Source: Mayamaea pseudoterrestris
Lineage: Eukaryota; Bacillariophyta; Bacillariophyceae; Sellaphorales; Sellaphoraceae
Direction: 5' to 3'
NCBI GenBank assembly: GCA_027923505.1
Contig: BROI01000014.1
Location: 496,001-560,000, forward strand
DNA: 64,000 nt
Below, in pieces: positions 29,752-42,703 of the stretch (the first letter of the stretch is position 1; the number at the start of each line of letters is the position of its first letter). The notes beneath the pieces are model-generated. The model worked only from the letters and a program-made list of their open reading frames with translations, was not told where the DNA came from and ran no database searches. Both the position numbers and the translations under genes were made by a program.

Positions 29752-30993
29752 TTACCATCGCCTACCTCCAGGAGGCGGCCCGCCACGAAATCCTCGGTCG
29801 TCAAACCGCCCCGGAGGAGGAGCTCTGTATCCTCCGCGATCGTCGAATCGACTACTACCGCCTCCGCCTCCAAAGCCACGGCCACCTCGGTCGTCGCCAC
29901 TTCTTCCACCATTGCGAAAGCCACCACCGCCGCCCATGCCCATTGACGGCGGTGGACCATCGTTGCGTCGCTGCGCGGGAGGTGGCGGGCCATAGCGACC
30001 ATATAACTTTTGCATTGACGCCAACTTGTCTCGCACCAGCTTCCAACCAACGTATTGCTTGCCAGAGTAATGAGCAGCGATACGCTCGTCAGCGTCGCGG
30101 GCGCTCATGAAATTACCCGATACTTCGCAAACCGTCTTGTCAGTAGTAATGTCACTCTTGACATAGTCCAACTGTCGACGATGGTAGGCGACATCGTCTT
30201 GCAACGGGACGAGTCGACTAATGAGTTGGCCCAAGTCATAGAGCAAGCGGCCGCGCTCTAACGTCAATGCTCCGAGTTTCGTTTGAAGCTCCGTCATTCT
30301 TTCCTTGGCAGGATCGGGTTCACTTTCCTGCTGCGGCTGCTCGCCATCTGCGTCGGCGTCTGCACCGCGTTCCTCCACCTTTGCCTTCATGTCTTGCAAT
30401 AGAGGCTCTAATTCCTGCTTGGCTTGACCCTCCTGCAACAAAACATCTTCCAGTGCCTTTGCTTTCGTATCAATTTGATCCTGCAAGTCCTCCGCCTGAA
30501 CAATCATGCGACAAACATAATCCAACGCAGCATCATCAACTTGCTCAGGCACATCTGCTCTTTGAATTCCTTTCCGAGCCATTTCTTGTCGTAGCTTCTC
30601 ATTATTTCGACTAATAGTTCGATCACACTGTCTGACAAGCTCATTGAGCTTTTGAAACAAAAAGAAGTCATACCCCAGTCGTTCCTTTTCGTCTCGCGGC
30701 AGCTTTAAATATTCCTCATGCGCTCCATTGTCAACAACGTATGGATTCGGCCCAAGATCAGATTTCGTATTGACAAATAGCTCGTATACGTCTCGTCCCC
30801 ATGCCGTATAGAGCGGACAAATGTCTGGATCGTAGCAACTCTTGGTGCGCTTGCCAGGCAGCAGCAGCATGTCGCCGCCGGATGCATGCTTGCGCTTCTT
30901 GCCGGGCACGGCGGCGCCCTTGGGAAGAGGCGCATTGCGATCGCCGCCCATGAGGGCGTCTAGTAGTGCGCGGGCTTCGCCAACAGCGACCAT
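29752..30993 (-). CDS. LUC7-like U1 snRNP splicing factor, divergent zinc fingers, RGG tail
   Basis: A 413-aa protein. The N-terminus EARALLDALMG and the later TKSDLGPN, FLFQKLNELVRQCDR and GKQYVGWKLVRDKL segments follow the LUC7 family pattern; LUC7 proteins sit in U1 snRNP and help select 5' splice sites. A 25-residue Lys-rich insert splits the first zinc-finger region. Ligands are altered: the first finger keeps C-x5-C but has W-G-R-D where CPHDL is usual, and the second reads CEVSGNF (Cys to Ser) and later H-x4-KQY (His to Tyr). The middle is coiled coil; the last ~70 residues are Gly/Arg-rich RGG repeats with a PPPP segment. It is probably nuclear. Zinc binding may be lost in both fingers. 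Confidence 0.75.
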   Translation of the reverse strand: MVAVGEARALLDALMGGDRNAPLPKGAAVPGKKRKHASGGDMLLLPGKRTKSCYDPDICPLYTAWGRDVYELFVNTKSDLGPNPYVVDNGAHEEYLKLPRDEKERLGYDFFLFQKLNELVRQCDRTISRNNEKLRQEMARKGIQRADVPEQVDDAALDYVCRMIVQAEDLQDQIDTKAKALEDVLLQEGQAKQELEPLLQDMKAKVEERGADADADGEQPQQESEPDPAKERMTELQTKLGALTLERGRLLYDLGQLISRLVPLQDDVAYHRRQLDYVKSDITTDKTVCEVSGNFMSARDADERIAAHYSGKQYVGWKLVRDKLASMQKLYGRYGPPPPAQRRNDGPPPSMGMGGGGGFRNGGRSGDDRGGRGFGGGGGSSRFDDRGGYRAPPPGRFDDRGFRGGPPPGGRRW

Positions 30994-31288
30994 GATGGAA
31001 TTGTGTGAATTGAATGTAATGGAGTGGCGCTATAATTTTACGACGAGGGACATGCCATGGTGAATGAGGCGGATCGATCTACCGGTAGGCGTCAATTCGG
31101 CGGCGGCCAGACGTGCAAAATGACGGAATTTGGAATTCACAGAACTTCAACTTGCAAGATCCTTGGCGCGCCGCGACGAGAAAAACGCACCTCTTCAACT
31201 TGGTGGTGATGGATTTCCACACATCCTTTGTTCGTCGCTCACTCGAGTCGATACACTTGCTCGACTACCAATTACAATAGTAGCTGCC

Positions 31289-32863
31289 ATGAAGCTCGCA
31301 CTTGCCTTTTTACTCGCGTCCAGCAGCGTTTCGGCCTACGCGCCTGCGTTTGCCGCTCGCAAATCATCAACGGCGCTCAACAGCGCCGTCGCTGACTCGA
31401 AAACGTACACCTTTGCCAAGTCGGAGGAAATTTTCAAGGAAGCTCAAGATGTGAGTGAATTGTTATTGATTTTGTTGAGATTGAGAGATTTATATCGTGG
31501 ATAGAGAGGCTGCGTTGGTTAGAATGGCATGCACGCATGCATGCATAGGTGCTGTCGTTTGTCTTCGTCGTTTCGACAGAACCCAATCGCTCACACATTC
31601 ACTTTCGACTCTATTAAATTTCAGCTCATGCCGGGTGGTGTATCATCGCCTGTCCGTGCCTTCAAGAGTGTTGGAGGCAACCCTGTCGTCTTTGACAAGG
31701 TCAAGGGTGCCTACGCCTGGGATGTGGACGGAAACAAGTACATTGACTACGTTGGAACGTGGGGACCCGCCATTCTTGGGCACGCCGACGATGATGTCAT
31801 TGCCGCCATTACCGAAACAATGCAAAAGGGAACTAGTTTTGGAGCACCCTGTCCTTTGGAGAATGACTTGGCCAAGGCTGTCATTGCCGCCGTTCCTTCC
31901 GTTGAAATGGTTCGATTCACAAACTCTGGAACGGAAGCATGCATGGGAATGATTCGATTGGTGCGAGCGTTTACTGGACGAGAAAAGATTATTAAATTTG
32001 AGGGATGCTACCATGGACATGCGGATAGTTTCTTGGTGCAGGCTGGTTCGGGTGTTGCCACTCTTGGTCTTCCAGATTCACCGGGTGTGCCAAAGGCAGC
32101 CACCCAGGCAACCATGTGCGCCGAATACAACAACTTGGAGTCGGTCAAGAAAATCTTTGAAGATAACAAGGATGAGATTGCTGCCATTATTTTGGAGCCA
32201 GTCGTTGGCAACTCTGGTTTCATCAAGCCAGACGAATCATTCCTAAAGGGACTTCGTCAAATGGCTGACGAAAATGGAGCATTGCTTGTCTTTGACGAGG
32301 TCATGACTGGATTCCGCGTCGCCTACGGAGGCGCACAGGAATATTTTGGCGTCACACCCGATGTCACCACCATGGGTAAGGTGATTGGAGGAGGCCTTCC
32401 CGTCGGCGCATACGGTGGACGCAAGGACATTATGCAAATGGTGGCACCGGCCGGTCCAATGTACCAAGCAGGTACTCTTTCCGGAAACCCCTTGGCCATG
32501 CGAGCAGGTATTGAGACGCTCAAGAAGCTGAGTGCACCAGGTGCGCACAAGGAATTGGAGCGCAAGTCGAAGAAGCTAGTGGACGGAATTGTTGCCGCCG
32601 CCAAGAAGCACGGTCATGCCATTTGCGGAGACCAAGCGGGAGGCATGTTCGGATGGTACTTTACCGAGGGACCAGTCAAGAACTTTCAAGACGCTACCAA
32701 GGCTGATCCGGCCAAGTTTGGAAAGTGGCATCGAATGATGCTTGAACGAGGAGTGTACCTTGCACCCTCCATGTACGAGGCTGGTTTCATGTCCATGGTA
32801 CATACCGATGAAGATATTGACAAGACAATTGCTATTGCAGATGAAGTCCTGTCTAAGCTGTAA
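31289..32863 (+). CDS. GSAM: Glutamate-1-semialdehyde 2,1-aminomutase, plastid-targeted (two exons)
   Basis: Converts glutamate 1-semialdehyde to 5-aminolevulinate for chlorophyll and heme in the plastid; a PLP enzyme. Exon 1 is 31289-31450, exon 2 31625-32863; the intron starts GTGAGT and ends CAG, and 466 aa result. The N-terminus is a bipartite signal: hydrophobic signal peptide ending VSA, then [11 protein letters not shown], an ASAFAP-type site with aromatic +1. The mature enzyme begins near [13 protein letters not shown], followed by [18 protein letters not shown]. The PLP Lys lies in [23 protein letters not shown] holds the cofactor Asp. Length matches the family. The frame is open across part of the intron, which is why a longer reading without splicing can be drawn. 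Confidence 0.95.
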
Positions 32864-32939
32864 ATGCCGCTTGCTTATAAGATAAAAATTACTTTACTTT
32901 GAACATTGCGCATTGCTATAGCAGTACATTCAATATAAA

Positions 32940-33908
32940 TTAGCTTCCATCGCCAGCGACTCCACCATGCTGAAACTCCTTCTTCAACGACCACATGTTC
33001 TTATGATCGCCGCTCCGATGATAGTCACAGATATCAGCCAATACATCCCTCAAATCCTTGTCGCCGCGCTTGCTCGCCAACTGGTTCGACGCTCCACCCG
33101 CCACTGCCGCAGCCTTTAAATCCTTGAACGACCAATACGGCGCATGCGAAAACAGTTCAAAGGCGACGCTTCTCAGTGACTGCGTCGGCGCAAACTGGCG
33201 CGCCTTTTTCGTCTTGACTTCGCCAATGGCTTGCTGCATTTGCTGCTGCTCCATTAAATCAATCTTGCGCTTGCCAAACTCCAACACGGCCGCGCCAAAG
33301 CCGCGCGATGAACCAGTCGTTGATTGCTGCTGCTGCTGTTGCTGCTGCTGTTTTGATAGTATCGACTCGGTGGCTTCGACTGGTTTGACAAAGCGCTGGC
33401 TCGTAACGTTCGTTGCAACGAGACGATCCTTGAGCATGGCTCTGTAGTTGGAGTCTTGTTCGACTTGAAGGTTTGCCGTCCGCGTAATTTGGCCAAGAAT
33501 CTTGACGGAACCGGTATTTTGGTTGCGCGTAAATGGATGCATCAATGGAACCTTTTTCGTCATGGCTTGGAGTGAATAATTGAGTGGAAGTGAAGCGGTA
33601 GCGGCTGCTGCTGCGGAAGATGGCTTTTTGTCACTGTCGTCTGCGCCATTACTCTCCAGAAAATTAGCAGCATCTTCCCTCAAATGAACCGTCAAAGAAG
33701 GCTTTATTGGATTGATCTTTCCAGGCACTTTCCCTCCCTTTGTAAAAACGAGCTCTCCCAAGTCAATTCCTTCGGGAACCGCATCCATGAGCTGCGCCAG
33801 TTTGGGAGGAATGCGAATGAGCCAGCACTCGCCGTTTGCATCAGACGTTTCCAATGCTCCGTATGACTCTGCTGTCACCCGTTCCCTTTCTTCCTCATTG
33901 TCTGACAT
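32940..33908 (-). CDS. GTF2F2: TFIIF beta subunit (RAP30-like)
   Basis: General RNA polymerase II initiation factor subunit, nuclear. The 322-aa protein starts MSDNEEERERV. It has the N-terminal dimerisation segment (ECWLIRIPPKLAQLM), a middle region with KVPLMHPFTRNQNTGSVKILGQ, a poly-Gln run of nine (about residues 184-192) in a variable linker, and a C-terminal winged helix (VAFELFSHAPYWSFKDLK ... DLRDVLADIC ... NMWSLKKEF), which matches RAP30's DNA-binding domain. It is divergent from the Sec61-beta gene; the two ATGs are about 158 bp apart and share a promoter region. No intron is seen. Confidence 0.85.
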   Translation of the reverse strand: MSDNEEERERVTAESYGALETSDANGECWLIRIPPKLAQLMDAVPEGIDLGELVFTKGGKVPGKINPIKPSLTVHLREDAANFLESNGADDSDKKPSSAAAAATASLPLNYSLQAMTKKVPLMHPFTRNQNTGSVKILGQITRTANLQVEQDSNYRAMLKDRLVATNVTSQRFVKPVEATESILSKQQQQQQQQQSTTGSSRGFGAAVLEFGKRKIDLMEQQQMQQAIGEVKTKKARQFAPTQSLRSVAFELFSHAPYWSFKDLKAAAVAGGASNQLASKRGDKDLRDVLADICDYHRSGDHKNMWSLKKEFQHGGVAGDGS

Positions 33909-34066
33909 AATATGAAAGTAGATTGTTCGTTAGCAGGAGCAAGAGCTGATCGTCTTGTTGTGGCGGCGATCCTTTCAAATCTGTGAATTTGAGAACCGGA
34001 GCGACGCTTTAAAATGACGGCAAGGAGCGAGGGCCTCACAATAACGAGGAAAGACCAACAGGCACC

Positions 34067-34494
34067 ATGGTGAGTCTGCCGCATGCAACGCGCTCCAAGA
34101 TTGGCCTTTTGTTTCGTTGCAATTCATAGAATGTATTAAAGAAGTTGCAGTTGATACAACGGAGTAGTTGCAGTCTCGCCGAGCTTCAGATTAGCAAAGT
34201 GGCAGACATTATTGTCATTGCCGTCCCTCGCATCAAATGCATCCCCCGCCAATACATGTCTCATTCTCATCAACTATATTCAAATTCTCTCTATTCATAC
34301 CACAGGCAACTCAACGACGCGCTGCTGCCCGACAAGCCGGAGGCCGGCCCGCTGGAGCTGGACAAAACATTTTGCAATTCTACTCGGATGACTCGCCCGG
34401 TCTGCAGGTTGGACCCACGACGGTGCTGATTGCAAGCTTGAGCTTTGTTGGAGTCGTTGTGCTGTTGCATATTGTTGGAAAGTTCCGATCGTAA
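34067..34494 (+). CDS. SEC61B: Sec61 beta subunit (63 aa; first coding exon is the ATG alone)
   Basis: Beta subunit of the ER protein-conducting channel. Exon 1 contributes only ATG at 34067-34069; the 236-nt intron (34070-34305) begins GTGAGT and ends CACAG; exon 2 is 34306-34494. The protein MATQRRAAARQAGG... has the family layout: a short basic, Ala/Gly-rich cytosolic N-terminus, then QFYSDDSPGLQVGPTTVL, and one C-terminal TM anchor ending HIVGKFRS. The F-Y-x-[DE]-D-S-P-G-L-x-V-G-P block is diagnostic. An alternative start further upstream in exon 1 is not excluded, but no in-frame ATG was noted. Its neighbour on the same strand is another small tail-anchored protein. Confidence 0.88.
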
Positions 34495-34862
34495 ATTATT
34501 GTACTCGGGTTGGGCCAATTTGTATTGTCGGAGAGTGGCGCTGGCTAGTTGATGAGCATGGTTTTAGAATGATGTTAAAGTTGATATCGACAGGAAATTT
34601 TTGCTCTACTTAAGCTGCGTTTAATTTCCGAAGGTTGCGCTATCGTCTACTTGAGTAAAGAGTCATCTAGAGTAGTCGCAAATGAGATTGCTAAAGCTGT
34701 TGCAACTGGCGCAGCTGGTCCAGCGCCTTCTTTCAAGAGTCATTCGTTGCGAGGACTCTTGAAAACAAATGACCATTCCCTCACAATTTTAGTCGTCAAA
34801 CGTTTCACTCCCTCTTCCGCCACAATATCCCGTATCAAATATACACGATCCACACAATCAGC
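34495..34862. other. Intergenic region, nothing recognised
   Basis: 368 bp; 3' flank of Sec61-beta and 5' flank of the small tail-anchored ORF. A 71-codon frame at 34651-34866 overlaps the next gene's start and has no recognisable feature. Confidence 0.35.
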
Positions 34863-35129
34863 ATGAACAAGGAGCTTTGTATCGAGGATGTTGCAACATC
34901 GGGGACAAGTACCATGAGCAAGGAGTTTGAAGTGTCCATTGTATCCAGCGATGATAACGACAACCAGAATGCGTCCGCCATGTCAGTGCCCGCCGGCGAT
35001 GGTGACGACTCTATTGTTGGAAAGCAAAAGATTGTCATGACGACTTCGTGCATTTACATTACACTAGGAGTCGTATTGTCCGTGCTCATTATGACTTTGG
35101 CGCTGTTTTTGCTGCTGGCGACCATGTAG
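34863..35129 (+). CDS. Small predicted tail-anchored membrane protein, unknown
   Basis: An 88-codon frame beginning MNKELCIEDV. The first 55 residues are acidic and Ser/Asp-rich; a single hydrophobic helix of about 25 residues (IYITLGVVLSVLIMTLALFL) lies at the extreme C-terminus, leaving only a few residues after it. That is the layout of a tail-anchored protein inserted post-translationally. No family is recognised. It may be a real short gene because the ATG context and stop are clean and there is room for it, but nothing in the window proves expression. Confidence 0.5.
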   Translation: MNKELCIEDVATSGTSTMSKEFEVSIVSSDDNDNQNASAMSVPAGDGDDSIVGKQKIVMTTSCIYITLGVVLSVLIMTLALFLLLATM

Positions 35130-35255
35130 CGCGCGGGAGTTTTTCCAAACGTTGAAGTTGTGGCGCGGGACATGTCATGCATCTTGCTCGTCAAACGAAT
35201 TATGGAGTACCAACGACATACATTAATATATAGTTAATATAATGAACATTAAAAC

Positions 35256-36761
35256 TCAAATATTCTTGGGCCTACGAAACGATTTTCGTTTTGGAATGAG
35301 CCTTTGCAGCCACCCTTCTCGCGACGCTTTCGACAGCCGCTGATTGCCAGCAATCTCAATTTGTCGCATGTTCATGGTCTTTAACGCGCGTTGTCGTTCG
35401 TCGGCGCTCAAATGAACAAAGGGATCGCCCTTGCCTTCCCATGCGGCGTCGTCGTCAACATTTTCAGTGTCGCCCAATCGAAGCACGCGCAAGCGACTAG
35501 AGTTTTCAATCCGTATCTCTTGCAGAATGCGATTCACTTCATCAGTATCCCGGTTGCTCCACCAGTACTCATCTAATGATTGTTGACGTTTTCGTAAAAG
35601 CTTGCCAAAAATAAAGTATCGCATTGCCTGCGCCAAGAATTTCGCTTGCCGCTTGGTGGAATGATCCAACCAGGCCTCGTTCTTGGTATAAACGGAAAAA
35701 GTTGAATTCTCTCCATCCTCGCTATTGGAGTTGGTGAGAATGCAAAGATCAACGTCCAAATACACAACCTGTATACTCTCAGGTGGCTCTTTCATTGCCT
35801 TTTGCTTTGGATCAATCGTTCGTTGCTTGACAAGTCGATGCAAAAGGTACCACTTGGACGACTGTTTCTGAACGTCAAGGGATTGCCTTGTCAAACCACA
35901 TACTCTATAACGCTCTGACCTCCTCAAAAAGTGACCCAACACATGCATACTATCTTCAATGGAAACGTCATCGTCATCCTCCTCCAAGTGAACCGTCCGA
36001 AAGAACGTTCGCGCCAATCGCTCCTTTCCACTTCTGCGCGTGCTCGCCAGTACGTTTTGCGCCAGCGCTCGTCTCTGCCGCTTGGGTAGTCGCGCTCGCT
36101 GCTGCTTCAAGTCACGCACGCAGCAATGCTTGGATCGATAGGCCAACACCCAGCGGCCGTCGAGTAGATTGGAGTCAGTTGTCGTTCGGACTGGACTAGA
36201 TTGAACGAGCGCCGATAGCTTTTCCACAATCTCTTGCTCCGTGCTGTAGTATGACTGCAGTAGCGTGTGTAGTTCCTGCTTGTAGGCCTGCACCACTTCC
36301 TGCAGCAAATTGCGCTTGAGACGATTCACGTCGTAGGAGGTGCCGTTCAAGCCGCCGATTCCTGCCAGTAGTTCATCCGGAATGAGAACAAGGTCATTGA
36401 CACTCTTGATCGGGGGTGTTTCGTTCTTTGTTATTGCAGCTTGACGCGCATTGGCGCTCTGTACGACCTTGGCAAGTAGAGTTGCAGTCGATGATGACGA
36501 TGCGCTGCTGGATGCTGTTGAATTGTATGTTGTCGCATTGATTCCCTTGGCGACCGGCTTCCGTGATGAAAAGAGACTACCTCCAACGAACAGATTCGTT
36601 AAAGAACGTTGACGAAAACTGGATTGACTGTGAGTTGTAGTTGATTGTAAAGTCGCAAAGCCTAGTGTATGCTGGAACCGAAGCATTGCAATTAAAAGCA
36701 ACCAGCAGCATTTTGGCGTCGCCATTAAACCAAATACTGGCAAGCGTGAAAGTGTATCCAT
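35256..36761 (-). CDS. Plastid-targeted PAP/fibrillin-like protein
   Basis: A 501-codon frame; two starts, ATG 36761 or ATG 36725 (MATPKCCW), both give a hydrophobic signal segment ending TLG followed by FATLQSTTT, an aromatic +1 plastid-import site. After a Ser-rich transit region, a PAP/fibrillin domain begins near residue 130, with the diagnostic P-x(8-10)-LLDGRWVLAYRS segment around 195. Later hydrophilic blocks (VQVVYLDVDLCILTN, FSVYTKNEAWLD) are consistent with the lipocalin-like beta strands. The central part carries an unusual long basic insertion (RLPKRQRRALAQ...). Fibrillins bind lipids or isoprenoids in plastoglobules and thylakoids. Subfamily is unclear. Confidence 0.7.
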   Translation of the reverse strand: MDTLSRLPVFGLMATPKCCWLLLIAMLRFQHTLGFATLQSTTTHSQSSFRQRSLTNLFVGGSLFSSRKPVAKGINATTYNSTASSSASSSSTATLLAKVVQSANARQAAITKNETPPIKSVNDLVLIPDELLAGIGGLNGTSYDVNRLKRNLLQEVVQAYKQELHTLLQSYYSTEQEIVEKLSALVQSSPVRTTTDSNLLDGRWVLAYRSKHCCVRDLKQQRARLPKRQRRALAQNVLASTRRSGKERLARTFFRTVHLEEDDDDVSIEDSMHVLGHFLRRSERYRVCGLTRQSLDVQKQSSKWYLLHRLVKQRTIDPKQKAMKEPPESIQVVYLDVDLCILTNSNSEDGENSTFSVYTKNEAWLDHSTKRQAKFLAQAMRYFIFGKLLRKRQQSLDEYWWSNRDTDEVNRILQEIRIENSSRLRVLRLGDTENVDDDAAWEGKGDPFVHLSADERQRALKTMNMRQIEIAGNQRLSKASREGWLQRLIPKRKSFRRPKNI

Positions 36762-37204
36762 GGGTAAGAGTAGTGCAAGGGTTCAAAGTCTGCAAATCTA
36801 TTTGTCAGAGCTGTTAACACTCCATTGCGCAACTGGCGTCCATGGTCTCGACCGCGGTGTCGCTTCCATTCATTCGTTTTTCCGCCGCGCCCAAAATATC
36901 AGCTACCCAACGACTCCCTATTGCTAGTACCGACTACGTACCATCATACCGTACTTCATACTACTACTAGTAGTAAAATAAGTTTGTGAAATGTTTGTAT
37001 CAATGTCGTGTTGACGATGATACGCTTGCTAGGTCGATGTTTGGCGCGGGCAAAAGGAGTGCCATTATTGACAGCCTTAACAAACTACTGGTAGCAGTCT
37101 AATACAATTTAAACTTGCCACAACTATGTCTTACTGAATTTTGGTGCATGAATGTTTTGTAAGGCGCAACAGGTATGTGCCTCCTGATTGTTTACAAGTT
37201 AAAT
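36762..37204. other. Intergenic region, nothing recognised apart from a short palindrome
   Basis: 5' flank of the fibrillin gene. TACTACTAGTAGTA at 36962-36975 is a perfect palindrome. No coding signal. Confidence 0.35.
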
Positions 37205-37930
37205 GGGGCTAATAGTTGGTTGTTTACTCGGGACCCCCGAGGGAACAAACGACGGCGTGCGGCTTGGTTCGACAGACGGATTAGTCGAGGGGAGTTGGCT
37301 TGGTGTAACACTTGGGACTCCCGAGGGAACAAACGACGGCTTGATGCTTGGTCCGACGGACGGATTAGTCGAAGGAAGTTGGCTTGGTGTAACGCTTGGG
37401 ACTCCCGAAGGAACCGACGACGGCTTGAGGCTTGGCTGGACAGACGGAAGAGTCGAGGGGAGTTGGCTTGGTGCTACGTGTACGCTTGGACTCCGCCAAC
37501 GCCGACTCTAGGTGTAACACTTGGGACTCCCACAGATGATGGTCTGCTGCTTGGCTTGACAATGGGTAACCGAGGCTGCTTGGGTCCGCAGATGATGGTC
37601 TGCTGCTTGGCTTGACAGATGGAGTAATCGAGGGGGTTTGGCTTGGTGTAACGCTTGGGACTCCCGCAGATGATGGTCTGCTGCTTGGCTTGACAGAAGG
37701 AGTGATCGAGGGGGTTTGGCTTGGTGTAACGCTTGGAGCTCCCACAGACGATGGTCTGATGCTTGGCGTGACAGACGGAAGAGTCGAGGGGGTTTGGCTT
37801 GGTGTAACGCTTGGAGCTCCCACAGACGATGGCTTGCTGCTTGGCTTGGTAGACGGAGTTTTCGAGGGGGTTTGGCTTGGTGGAACGCTTGGGACTCCCG
37901 AAGGATGCGATGACGGTTTGCCACTTGGCG
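37205..37930 (-). repeat. Tandem minisatellite (78-nt and 84-nt units) encoding P/S/T repeats
   Basis: Repeats encoding PSVTPSQ-type units run over ~0.7 kb. Spacing is 78 nt (26 aa) between 37720 and 37798 and 84 nt (28 aa) between 37299 and 37383. A partial unit near 37560-37590 breaks the register. Because the array has a length that is a multiple of three, open frames appear on the opposite strand too. Confidence 0.85.
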
Positions 37931-38309
37931 AGTTGACGGGTGGGGCAACTGGAGTCTTGGCGACAGGAGCCTTGGAGACTGGAGCCTTGGCAACTGGTGC
38001 TTTAGCAACCGGCGACTTGTTTGGAGCGGCGGTGGCGACCAGGTCACACGGAAACACTCTCGTCTTTTCCTTACGGAAAAACTTCTTCCTAAGCACCTTG
38101 CACCTCTTGTTGCCCGCCGTTCTCGTAGGACAGACAAGGACATCGCAATACTCGAAGCAAATCGCAAACGGACGATCTTCCAAACCCTTGCATGCTTGAG
38201 GCTTGCGCATTCCCTTGATGCCTTTGCCTTTGCTACCATTGCCTGCAACAAGAACTTGAGCATTGGCCAAGACCGCTACAGTTGCGAGAAGCACCACAAA
38301 TACCTTCAT
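37365..38309 (-). CDS. Secreted protein with Cys-rich head and Pro/Ser/Thr repeats, frame slipped at the end
   Basis: A 314-aa frame with a clear signal peptide (MKVFVVLLATVAVLANAQ). A short Cys-rich domain follows (about residues 38-90, seven Cys, e.g. CKGLEDRPFAICFEYC). Then KAPVAKAPV repeats lead to 26-aa units of the type G-[AV]-PSVTPSQTPSx2PSVxPS. Such PSxxPS tracts are common in diatom extracellular and cell-wall-associated proteins and are probably heavily O-glycosylated. After residue ~235 the reading leaves the repeat frame (ADPSSLGYPL...), although repeat DNA continues to about 37205, so a slip in the array has changed the C-terminus and truncated the repeat domain. Function is not known beyond secretion. 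Confidence 0.7.
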   Translation of the reverse strand: MKVFVVLLATVAVLANAQVLVAGNGSKGKGIKGMRKPQACKGLEDRPFAICFEYCDVLVCPTRTAGNKRCKVLRKKFFRKEKTRVFPCDLVATAAPNKSPVAKAPVAKAPVSKAPVAKTPVAPPVNSPSGKPSSHPSGVPSVPPSQTPSKTPSTKPSSKPSSVGAPSVTPSQTPSTLPSVTPSIRPSSVGAPSVTPSQTPSITPSVKPSSRPSSAGVPSVTPSQTPSITPSVKPSSRPSSADPSSLGYPLSSQAADHHLWESQVLHLESALAESKRTRSTKPTPLDSSVCPAKPQAVVGSFGSPKRYTKPTSFD

Positions 38310-39267
38310 TGCCGACTTTCTTGCGTGGGATGAACCTGTCGACGATGGAAAATTATGGCGAAGTGAACGAGTGTTTTTACATTTTTGATTTCCGATTACT
38401 CACTGGTAATTCGTAGGCCGTCGTAGGATCTGTACCAATGTAGGTTTTGCACGATCCATTTCAAGCTTTGCACGACCTTTTGATAGACTTGGTACGATTA
38501 ATTTCATGTGGTAAAGGTTTATATCGAGTCTCATTGGTTGTTGTTGGCATCATACACACTCATATTCAAACACGTGATCGTGCGTAGTCCTCGTTGAAAG
38601 CTGTTCAGCATTGACAGGGCGTTCAAAAGCCGATAACTTTCAGTTACATCGCGCGTGCGTCGGACAGGTCGTGAGTCATTGACGGGGTAAATGCACACTT
38701 ATAATAATGAGGCTCAATCGTACCAAACAAATTTGTGTGTGCAAGCTGGTCGTCAGAAAAAGGACTGAACCGGTATGTAAGGGCAGTCGCAGTAGCAAAC
38801 TTTGGGCTAGTCTGATTAATACATATATGGCATTTGTTCTACTAGTAGCATTTATCCATTGCAAATACATGATGAGCTAGAAGTGGCAACAGGAATAGCA
38901 TGTTCGGACATATTTACCTTTCTTGGTGTGAGTAAATTGGAGCACAGCTTGATACGGTAAAGCTGCTGCTGAGAAACCTTTAACAGCAAAATTGTATATG
39001 AACAAGTTTAATTGACGCACATGTATTGACTGCCCACGGTATAATTAAGCTCTTTCTTTTGTTTCATGGGCAAAAGAAGGAACACGAAATGGAGTCAGGC
39101 CAGGTTAGCCTGTGGGACAGTGGCCTTCCAATAGGCACTTTGCTGGGCGCGTTTGATTGATCGACAAGTGGCAATTTGCGCGCGCGTGTGACGTTCCCCG
39201 GAACTTTATGATGGACCGTCCATTTTACGACAACTTAAATGCACCATCACATCCAAGCAGCCTAAAG
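38310..39267. other. Divergent intergenic region, nothing recognised
   Basis: About 960 bp between the secreted repeat protein and the Cdc48 gene. TTTGCACGA occurs twice near 38445-38475. No RNA gene or coding signal was recognised. Confidence 0.4.
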
Positions 39268-42410
<3,143 letters not shown>

Positions 42411-42703
42411 TTGTCTACTTTGTTTTTTCAGTAGTACTGTCCTTTTCTTAAAAAACCTATATTACCGATCAATTCAATAAAACAGCAGCGCCAAATTTCT
42501 TTGTACAGATGCAGCAATTAGGCATTAGTCCATTTGCCATTTTTTATCAAAACGCAAAAAAGACTGCCACACATGAGCTGACATTTGATGCCGAATCGAT
42601 GGGATACTATGGCTCGCCTATCATAAATCACGCTATGAATGATAGAGTTAGACCAAATAATTGTTTCTTAGCTGTTATCAGTTTGCTGCGCTGGTCCTTC
42701 AAT
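42411..42703. other. Convergent intergenic region, Cdc48 / myosin
   Basis: 293 bp between the stops of two convergent genes, AT-rich, with AATAAA-type signals such as at about 42476-42481. Nothing else seen. Confidence 0.4.

Noticed and set aside
31529-32863. Unspliced 444-codon start for the GSA aminotransferase
   Set aside because: It reads through the intron; splicing at 31450/31625 gives the plastid presequence and restores the conserved N-terminus.
37205-37930. CRISPR-like regular repeats
   Set aside because: Units are contiguous coding repeats of 78-84 nt without unique spacers, in a eukaryotic secreted-protein gene.
37612-38199. 195-codon plus-strand frame with regular repeats
   Set aside because: Antisense of the P/S/T repeat array; periodicity in multiples of three keeps several frames open.
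39157-39267. Upstream extension of the Cdc48 frame
   Set aside because: It opens at TTG and would bury the signal peptide; ATG 39268 gives a normal secretory N-terminus.
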